Origin: Acidobacteriota bacterium
GTDB lineage: Bacteria; Acidobacteriota; Blastocatellia; RBC074
Assembly (NCBI GenBank): GCA_013140935.1
Contig: JABFSD010000195.1
Coordinates: 1-7,198 of the forward strand
Reading direction: 5' to 3'
Length of the DNA stretch: 7,198 bases
The translations under genes and the position numbers were made by a program. Under the pieces are notes generated by a model. It was not told where the DNA came from. It was given only the letters and a program-made list of their open reading frames with translations, and made no database searches. Below, piece by piece: positions 1 to 6,200 of this stretch (the first letter of the stretch is position 1; the number at the start of each line of letters is the position of its first letter).

Positions 1-829
1 TCGCGCCCGCCGCCAACGGCGCAGCCAACGTCACCACGCCTGCGCTCAACGTTGAATTCAATCCTCCGCCAGTCGGTTGCGTGGGAAGCTGATCGAGCGT
101 GAGTCCTTTTACTGGCAATCCGTTGACCGTGATGTCGCTGGAACTCAACGCCCGCAAGATCGCCGTATTCACGCCGCCGTTGCTGAGTTCCATAATGCGA
201 AAGCGCAGCCGCGTCACTGGTTTGCCCATGTTGTTCGTCAGCGTACGGCGCAAGTAAAGGGAACGTGGATAAGTAGCGGTTCCCATCGTTACAGCTACGT
301 TTTCTACCAGCGAATTAGGCTGATTGCCCGGACTGATCGCGGGATTAAGCAATACCAGCGGCAGCCCGGCGTTATTCACCAATGGCGATGCGCTGTTTTG
401 CGGACCAGGCGCGCCGAGCGCAGGCGTGACACCATTGAGCGGCGCACTGGCAGTCGCCACCAATGCGAAATCGTTCGCATTGTTTTGTGTGTCTTGCGGC
501 AAGCCGCTGCCCGCGATGGCCTTGCGTACCCAGGCATGCTCAACCAGCACGACGCCCAACGCCGTCAGCAAAGTACCTTCGCCGAATTGCGTTTGCTGAC
601 TGACGTTCAAGTCGGTTGTACCGACCGCATCCAGCACGGCGTTCGTCGCATTGCAGAGCAACACGCCTGCGAGAGCGGAGCCATTCGGTAAAGCGGGAAC
701 GTTTTCATCCGCCGCGACACTCGTCAGCGAATAGGCTGAACCCGCGATGAGGTAATAGCCGCGCGCCGCAATCGTAAGATTAGTCGTCAACGCCACCACG
801 CCGGTTTGATTGCCAGCGACATTTACCCG
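1..829 (-). pseudogene. Displaced 3' part: lamin-tail domain C-half plus terminal module (out of frame with upstream gene)
   Basis: From about 829 to the left edge the minus strand is open with no stop, one frame away from the CSLREA gene. My translation reads VNVAGNQTGVVAL, then ARGYYLIAGSAYSLT, GVLLCNATNAVLDAVG, HAWVRKAIAGSGLPQDTQNN, NANDFALVATASAPLNGVTP, YLRRTLTNN, DITVNGLPVKGL and PTQPTGGGLNSTL. Each segment lines up with residues in the lamin-tail and C-terminal part of the protein encoded at 4136-3318. The front ~40 residues of the lamin-tail domain (the VNEFRFSGPNG... ELYNN part) are missing. There is no good start codon with a ribosome site at the beginning: GTG codons at 799 and 796 fall inside the domain. 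The stretch is therefore most likely the cut-off end of a larger gene rather than an independent one. By comparison with the paralogue only some 25 residues should remain beyond the left edge. A misassembled or sequence-error gene is an alternative. Confidence 0.8.
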
Positions 830-2801
830 TGGCAAACACCGTCGCATCAAACGCAATAGTGTCGTTACTGGCAATGGCATTGGCCACGGCAAGCGCACCG
901 CGCAATGAGCAATCTCCTGATGCGGCGGTGCAAGCATTTAAGTTTCCATCATCGAAGGTCGTATCCACCGTCAATGCTCCCACCAACTGCGTCAGTTCGG
1001 CGGATGAGCTTGTGACATAGGCGCTATCACCTCCGTAAACCGCCGAGATGAGATGAGCGCCTGCGGTCAGCGCAGCCGTAGAAAAAGTGACTTGCCCACT
1101 GGCAATGGTTCCCGAACCAAGTGTCGTTGCACCGTCCTTGAACGTGACGGCTCCGGTCACCGTGTTGGGCGTTACGGTAGCGGTGAACGTCACCGATTGC
1201 CCTGTCGCCGAAGGGTTCACGGAAGAAGTGATCGAAGTCGTGGTCGTGGTTCGCACCACCTGCGAAACCGCACCTGAAGTGCTTCCGACATGGCTGTTAT
1301 CTCCGCCGTATACCGCCGTGATGGAATGCGAGCCATAGGCCAGCGCCGCCGTCGCCAACGTCGCTTGTCCGCTTGCCATCGTTCCTGTCCCCAACGTGGT
1401 TGCACCGTCTTTGAACGTAACGGTTCCGGTTGCCGTGTTGGGCGTGACGGTGGCGGTGAACGTCACCGACTGCCCCACGAGGGATGGGTTCAGCGAAGAG
1501 ACGAGCGCCGTGGTGGTCGTAAGCGTTGCGAACTCAAACGCGCCGATGTCTACGGTGGAGTTGAGTACGCGCGGAAAGCCCGTGCCGCGCTGATCGTTGG
1601 TGAGTCCGTTAGCGAGCGCATTGCTGCCGCCGTTGATGGCCGGTGAATTGAGCAGCAAGGCTTGGGTAAAAGTCGGCCCGCCATTATTTTGCAACGGGCC
1701 GAGATTGGCGGACTGGTTCAACAGGTTGCCGGTCGTCGTGCCGGTAATGGTGGTGTTCGCCGTAGTGCCAAGCAGGTTGTAACCCAATGACGAAAGCGTA
1801 CCCATAAAGTCCGGCGAAGGGTTGCCGGTGTTTCCCGCGATGAGCGAGTTTTGCGCATTCACCGTAGCGCCGTTGTTGTAAATGCCTCCGGCGCTCGCAG
1901 CGGTATTGCTGGCAATCGTAGTGTTGGTCAGGCTCATCGTGCCGTTGTTATAAACGCCGCCGCCATCGCCACCTGGAGCCGTATTCGCAGACACCGTCGC
2001 ATTGACCAGCATCACCGTGCCGCGGTCGTTAAAAATGCCGCCGCCCTTGCCAGGCGGGAGGCCGCCAAAGGATGAACCCGGAGCGGCGGCATTGCCTGAG
2101 ACGGTGGAATTGTTCAGGTTCACCGTCCCTCCGTCGTTAAAAATGCCGCCGCCGTTGCCGCCTGAGCAATTATTCGAGACCGTTCCGTTGTTCAGCGTCA
2201 GCGTACCGCTATTGAAAATGCCGCCGCCATTGCCGAACTGCTTGCCTCTGGTAATCGTCACACCGGCTAACGTGAGGTTAGCTCCGCTCTCGACTCGCAA
2301 CACCTGCACCGCGTCATTGCCCGAAAGGCTGACGTTGAGGTTCACCGCGTTAATCGTGAACGGTCCGCTCGTGGTGGCGCTGGCGACACTCAACGTCGAA
2401 CCGAGCGTAATGGTTTGCGGCGAGGCAAACACCGTCGCGTCGAACAGAATCGTGTCAGGGACGGCAGACGCATTGGCATTCGCCAGCGCGCCTCGCAACG
2501 AACAATCATTCGCCGCCGCCGTGCAAGCCGTTAAGGCGGCGTTATCGGCAATCGTGTCTACCGTGTAAGTCGCAAAACTCGCGCTCGCCGTACGCGCGGT
2601 GGCGTGGTGATGCAAGCGGCTGGCAACCGCACTTACTTCCGCCAGAGCGTTCCAGCGACTCGAACCCAGCCACACGCTGGCGGCGCATAAACCGACAACG
2701 AGGAAAAGCCCTTGACGCGCACTCATCAGGCGCGCCAACTGAAACGGCAATGTGACAATTCGATCTTTGATCTGACCAAGGTGCGAGGCAGCAAAATGCA
2801 T
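780..2801 (-). CDS. CSLREA / parallel beta-helix / Ig-like repeat secreted protein, 3' end disrupted
   Basis: The chosen ATG at 2801 gives 673 residues. It has an AAGGA ribosome site 10 bases upstream. A TTG at 2963 would add 54 residues with no obvious coding character. After a long n-region comes a signal peptide (MSARQ, hydrophobic GLFLVVGLCAASVWLG, likely cleavage after NALA near 2640). Domains: a CSLREA-type motif in the form ACTAAANDCSLRGAL (2570-2421); a glycine-rich beta-helix with repeated GGGIFNxGT rungs (about 2417-1722); a choice-of-anchor-Q-like ending with LQNNGGPTFTQALL, SPAINGGS and VDIGAFEF (to 1530); two tandem Ig-like domains (1526-978); then half of a second CSLREA domain (977-831). 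Homology stops at FDATVFA near 830, and the last 16 residues down to the TAA at 782-780 are an out-of-frame tail. The original gene therefore probably continued, and the visible stop is likely a product of the junction at 829/830. Beta-helix proteins of this type are usually extracellular; adhesion or polysaccharide contact is inferred. Confidence 0.85.
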   Translation of the reverse strand: MHFAASHLGQIKDRIVTLPFQLARLMSARQGLFLVVGLCAASVWLGSSRWNALAEVSAVASRLHHHATARTASASFATYTVDTIADNAALTACTAAANDCSLRGALANANASAVPDTILFDATVFASPQTITLGSTLSVASATTSGPFTINAVNLNVSLSGNDAVQVLRVESGANLTLAGVTITRGKQFGNGGGIFNSGTLTLNNGTVSNNCSGGNGGGIFNDGGTVNLNNSTVSGNAAAPGSSFGGLPPGKGGGIFNDRGTVMLVNATVSANTAPGGDGGGVYNNGTMSLTNTTIASNTAASAGGIYNNGATVNAQNSLIAGNTGNPSPDFMGTLSSLGYNLLGTTANTTITGTTTGNLLNQSANLGPLQNNGGPTFTQALLLNSPAINGGSNALANGLTNDQRGTGFPRVLNSTVDIGAFEFATLTTTTALVSSLNPSLVGQSVTFTATVTPNTATGTVTFKDGATTLGTGTMASGQATLATAALAYGSHSITAVYGGDNSHVGSTSGAVSQVVRTTTTTSITSSVNPSATGQSVTFTATVTPNTVTGAVTFKDGATTLGSGTIASGQVTFSTAALTAGAHLISAVYGGDSAYVTSSSAELTQLVGALTVDTTFDDGNLNACTAASGDCSLRGALAVANAIASNDTIAFDATVFATGKCRWQSNRRGGVDD
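831..977 (-). other. CSLREA-type region, second copy, truncated
   Basis: Reads ALTVDTTFDDGN, NACTAASGDCSLRGAL and DTIAFDATVFA, then loses homology. It is a clear copy of the region at 2570-2421, again with CSLRGA. The first copy continues into SPQTITLGS and the beta-helix; this one breaks off at the junction, so a second beta-helix is missing. Confidence 0.8.
978..1526 (-). repeat. Two tandem Ig-like repeats, 273-bp period
   Basis: Two copies of a 91-residue Ig-like domain, each with NPSxxGQSVTFTATVTPNT, GxVTFKDGATTLG and SAVYGGDS-type strands. The unit at 1526-1254 is followed directly by the unit at 1253-978. Matching DNA (aacgtgacgg at 1141, aacgtaacgg at 1414) confirms the 273-bp period, and nucleotide similarity is high over long stretches, so the duplication looks fairly recent. 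This domain type is a common spacer in secreted bacterial proteins. Confidence 0.85.
1722..2417 (-). repeat. Glycine-rich parallel beta-helix rungs
   Basis: Recurring rungs of the form GGGIFNxGTxxLxNxTVSxN, for example NGGGIFNSGT, GGGIFNDGGT, GGGIFNDRGT, GGGVYNNGT and AGGIYNNGAT. On the plus strand they show as repeated aaaatgccgccgcc blocks near 2032, 2140 and 2215. This pattern is typical of right-handed parallel beta-helices in exported proteins that carry a CSLREA region. Confidence 0.8.
2421..2570 (-). other. CSLREA-type region, first copy (CSLRGA variant)
   Basis: Reads YTVDTIADN, then TACTAAANDCSLRGAL, then TILFDATVFASPQTI. The order and the ACTAA...CSLR core fit the CSLREA region found just after signal peptides in beta-helix proteins. 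The Glu of the name-giving motif is Gly here. It sits shortly after the signal peptide, its usual place. Confidence 0.75.
2640..2801 (-). other. Signal peptide of the CSLREA/beta-helix protein
   Basis: Starting at the ATG at 2801, a positively charged stretch (KDR, R, ARQ) is followed by the hydrophobic GLFLVVGLCAASVWLG and the small-residue site NALA before EVS. The n-region is long (about 25 residues), so an internal ATG at 2726 (MSARQG) is a possible alternative start giving a more usual signal peptide, but no ribosome site is visible in front of it. Confidence 0.6.
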
Positions 2802-2811
2802 GTGTGTTTGT

Positions 2812-2816
2812 TCCTT
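2812..2816 (-). promoter_or_regulatory. Ribosome binding site, AAGGA
   Basis: On the minus strand, AAGGA lies 10 bases before the ATG at 2801. It decides the start over the TTG at 2963 and the internal ATG at 2726. Confidence 0.55.
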
Positions 2817-2962
2817 ATCAAGATAGCGTGATTGTTTTAGCTTGCGGTTAATTGGCGTAAGGCGCAGCCAGACGAGCAAGGCACCAGCGGTTTGCCAAAT
2901 ACGCGATTGGATAAAAGGTTGCGACCAATTCAGACAGAGCTGTGGCAGTAAAACGCCCTGCA

Positions 2963-2980
2963 AAAAAGTCGGGTCTTTTT
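2963..2980. terminator. Weak A/T-rich hairpin, possible bidirectional terminator
   Basis: AAAAAG and CTTTTT arms flank a six-base loop and read similarly on both strands. The stem is almost all A-T and therefore weak. If it did stop transcription, the promoter candidate at 3117-3090 could not serve the downstream gene, so the two calls compete. Confidence 0.18.
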
Positions 2981-3089
2981 CATTTGTGTTTGCGTTAGCG
3001 TGAATCGTCAGCCGGTGTAACTGACAGCGCAGGATAAAGGCGGGATGCGCAACCTGCGGCGGTGGAATTCGAACGAGAGAACGGCGCGG

Positions 3090-3117
3090 ATACTAGCAAA
3101 GTAAAAACGTAAGGCAA
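3090..3117 (-). promoter_or_regulatory. Weak sigma-70-like promoter candidate
   Basis: On the minus strand, TTGCCT (3117-3112) and TAGTAT (3095-3090) are separated by 16 bases, with four of six matches to each consensus box. It would give a leader of about 280 bases for the gene starting at 2801. The match is modest, and the promoter consensus of this organism is unknown. Confidence 0.2.
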
Positions 3118-3236
3118 GATTTTTTTCAGGCAAAGTGCGACGGCCAGACCGACAAGAGGCACCCAAGCCGGTAAACCGCAGATAACGCAGCTTATCGGCT
3201 GGGCCATCAAAGCAATTTTACCTGGACGGGCTTTGT

Positions 3237-6200
3237 TCAATTCGTCGCTTCGAAATTGATGTAGAAGCGATATGATCCGCCGCTCAACACCCCCAGCCGG
3301 AATTGCACGGTGACCTTACCGCCTGCCTGAATCGGCTCGCTCAACCGAATCGTCATACTCGAATTCAATCCGCCGCCATTGGGTTGTGTGGGCGGACTGT
3401 TTACCACGACGCCTTTGACAGGCAGACCGTTGACGGTGATGTCGGGGGCATCCAGCGCGCGAATGTTCGCTTGTCCGGTGACGCTGCCATCCGTGATGTC
3501 AACGATGTGCGCGCGCAGCTTGGTGACGGCTGCGCCTGTGTTGTTGGTGATGGTGCGCCGCAGGTAAAACGAACCCAGTGGATAAACGCCTTGCGTACCG
3601 TCGAGCGGCGTCGCGTCGCGCAGAAAGTTCGGCGCACTGTGCGTGCCGACCGAAGTGCTGAGCAACGTCATGGGCAATCTCGCATTGTTTACCGGCGTAG
3701 TGCGGTTTTGTGGATTGGGAGCGCCGAGTTTGGGCGTTACACCATTGAGCGACGCACTCGCCGTTGCGACCAAGACAAAATCATTCGCATTGTTATTCGT
3801 GTCTTGCGGCGAGCCGCTGCCCGATATGACTTTGCGCACCCAGGCGTATTCCGCCGTCACCCAACCCAACGCCGCGACGGGCGTGCCTTCGCTGAATTGC
3901 GTTTGCCCGTTCGTCAGCAAGTCGGTCGCACCTGCCGCATCCAGCACGGCGTTGGCGGCGTGGCACAACAGCACACCGCTGAACCAGTTCGCGTTGCCGA
4001 GCGAGGCTACCGTTTCGTCGGGCGCGACGTGCGTGAGCGAATAGGCCGCACCCGCAATCAGGTAATAGCCGCGCGCCGGAATCGTGCGATTGGCTGTGAA
4101 AGCGACCATACCGATTTGTGTGCCGCTGACGTTGATCCAGTTGAGCTTGAGTCCATTCGTGGCAATCGGCTGATCAGTGTTGTTATAAAGCTCGACATAC
4201 CAGTCATTCAATCCGTTCGGGCCGCTGAAACGAAACTCATTCACCAGCAACGATGCGGGATTGATCGTCACCGTCAACGCAGCGGCTGACGACGTAACCG
4301 TGCCGCAGGGACTGGTAATGACCACATCGTAAGCGCCGGCCGAAATTGCCGTCACACCGTTCAACACCAACGTAGCCGTTTGCGCGCCGCTGATGGCCAC
4401 CGAGTTGTTCAACGCCGTGCCGCCCTTGCGCCATTGATAGCGCAACAGCGGGCCGGTCGCCGCCACGGTGAAGCTCGCATTCGCTCCCGCCGTGACGGTG
4501 CGCGGCGTCGGTTGCGTAGCGATGGCAACCGGGTTGGCAGTGACGTTGATCGTGAGATTGGCCGTGGCAGTGGAGGTACCGTCCGATACGGTGAGTACGA
4601 CGGTGTTCGCGCCTGGCGCAGCCGCGCAACTGGCTGCGACTGTCGCCGCGATGCTGCCGTTAGTATTGACGATGTTAGTGACAGTGATGCCGTTCGGCAC
4701 CGAGGTGGCGGTGACCGTTAATAAACCCGCTGCACTTTCAGCGTCACTGACCGTGGCAATCGTGGCAGTGCTGGCAGCACCGGCCTGTGTGCGAACCAAC
4801 GCGCTGCTCGTCGTGATCGTGGGCGGCGTATTGCAATGATTCAGCGTGATTAAAACCGCATTGCTGGCGCTATTCGCCGTCGCCAGATCAAGCTTGCCGT
4901 CGCGATTGAAATCGCCAGTGGCAACCGTGAGCAGCGGGGGGACGGTGATCCCGCCCTCAGCGGCTGTGGGCGGGATCAGACTCACTGGCAAATCTGTGTC
5001 GGAAAAGCCGCCCGCGCCATTGCCGAGCCGTAGCGAGACGTTGTTGCTGTCGCTATGCGCAATGACTAAATCGAGCTTGCCGTCGCCATTGAAATCGCCC
5101 ACGGTTATTCCACTCGGTATCGTTGCCAATACGAGGTTGCTGGCGGGAGAAAAACTTCCTAAGCCGTCGCCGAGGCGAATCGAAAGCCTATTGGCGTTAG
5201 GCACAGGAACAATGCTGCTTGCCACCGCGAGATCGGGCTTGCCGTCGCCGTTGAAATCTGAAGTCGCCACCGCACGCGGCTCGCCGTCAACCAGTATGTC
5301 CGTCGCATTGGAAAAGCCGCCCAGTCCATCGCCGAGCCTTACCGCGACCTTGCGGTCAGTGCGGCACGCGACAGTGAAGTCGAGTTTGCCGTCGCGATTG
5401 AAATCTCCGGTCGTCACCGAACGCGGAGCCATGCAAACGCCAATCTGGGTCGTAGCAGCGAAACCGCCCGCGCCATTCCCAAAGCCCAGCGTGACAGTGT
5501 TGTTGCCGCTATTCGCGGCGGCGAAATCCAACTTGTCATCGCCGTTGAAATCGCCCAGCGCGAGTGATTCCGGCGTGTTGGCAGCGAACACTTGCGTCCC
5601 TCTTGAGAAATTGCCCGCGCCGTCGCCGAGCCAGACGGTGACCAAGTGAGTCGTGCTGCCTGACGTTTGCGTCACCAGCAGGTCTGGCTTGCCGTCGCCG
5701 TTGAAATCTCCGGTCGCCACGGCGCTGGGAGCGTCAAAAGTGAAGAGGAAATTCGTGCCGGTAAAACCGCCTGACCCGGTTCCCATTCGTATCGAAATTT
5801 GATTGTTGCCGGAATCTGCGGTGGCGAAATCGAGTTTGCCGTCCAGATTGAAATCTCCGATGGCGACGGAAACAGGATTCGCGCCGACTGCCACATTCGT
5901 CGCGTTGGCAAAGGTGGCATTCGTACAAGCCGTCGGATTCGCCACCGTCAACGTAAAGGTGCGCATAGCGGTGTTAGCGCCACCGATGCCCTTGACGGTT
6001 ACGGTATAAGTTCCGGCGGGCTGTGCATTCGTGACGCGCACTACGCCGGTCGTAGGGTTGACGGTGAACAAGCCGCGAAAAATCGAAGAGGTGGATGCTG
6101 CCACACGCAGCGTTCCGCTCGGCGCGGCGCTGGGTGTCACCGCTACACTGCCGCCCGTCGCCACACTCGCATTCGGATAAGTACCCAACACTGCCGGTGG

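Larger units (their letters stand above)
2802..3236. other. 435-bp spacer between the two large genes
   Basis: No convincing gene. On the minus strand a TTG codon at 3240, overlapping the upstream stop, opens a frame of 81 codons to 2995. It has one hydrophobic stretch (WVPLVGLAVALCL) but no ribosome site and no familiar motif, so I leave it out as a gene. Small inverted repeats are present: gataa/ttatc at 3181-3196, gtcag/ctgac at 3007-3025 and a stem at 2963-2980. None has a strong GC stem followed by a T run, so I see no clear terminator for the FG-GAP gene. The length suggests that the downstream gene has its own promoter. Confidence 0.6.

Noticed and set aside
700..850. Programmed frameshift joining the two halves of the CSLREA locus
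   Set aside because: No slippery heptamer or strong stem is visible, and both domains are truncated at the junction, which a ribosomal frameshift would not explain.
1700..2300. CRISPR-like regularly repeated short blocks (aaaatgccgccgcc)
   Set aside because: Spacing is irregular and the blocks are in-frame codons of beta-helix rungs.
2002..2568. Plus-strand open frame of 188 codons with repeated KMPPPLP
   Set aside because: The repeats are the antisense of the GGGIFN beta-helix rungs.
2802..2963. 54-residue N-terminal extension of the CSLREA gene from TTG 2963
   Set aside because: No ribosome site there, and the hydrophobic/basic mix resembles no signal peptide, whereas ATG 2801 has AAGGA at proper spacing and is followed by a signal peptide.
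3303..4289. Plus-strand open frame of 328 codons opposite the LTD region
   Set aside because: Arginine-rich, low-sense translation antisense to a well-supported domain. A similar antisense frame opposite the paralogous segment (77-691) is explained by shared homology, not by function.
4846..5649. Long plus-strand open frame of 267 codons opposite the FG-GAP repeats
   Set aside because: Its repeated SLPSRLKSP-like units are the exact antisense of the DFNxDGKLDL loops; the frame stays open because of the repeat codons, with no ribosome site or domain of its own.
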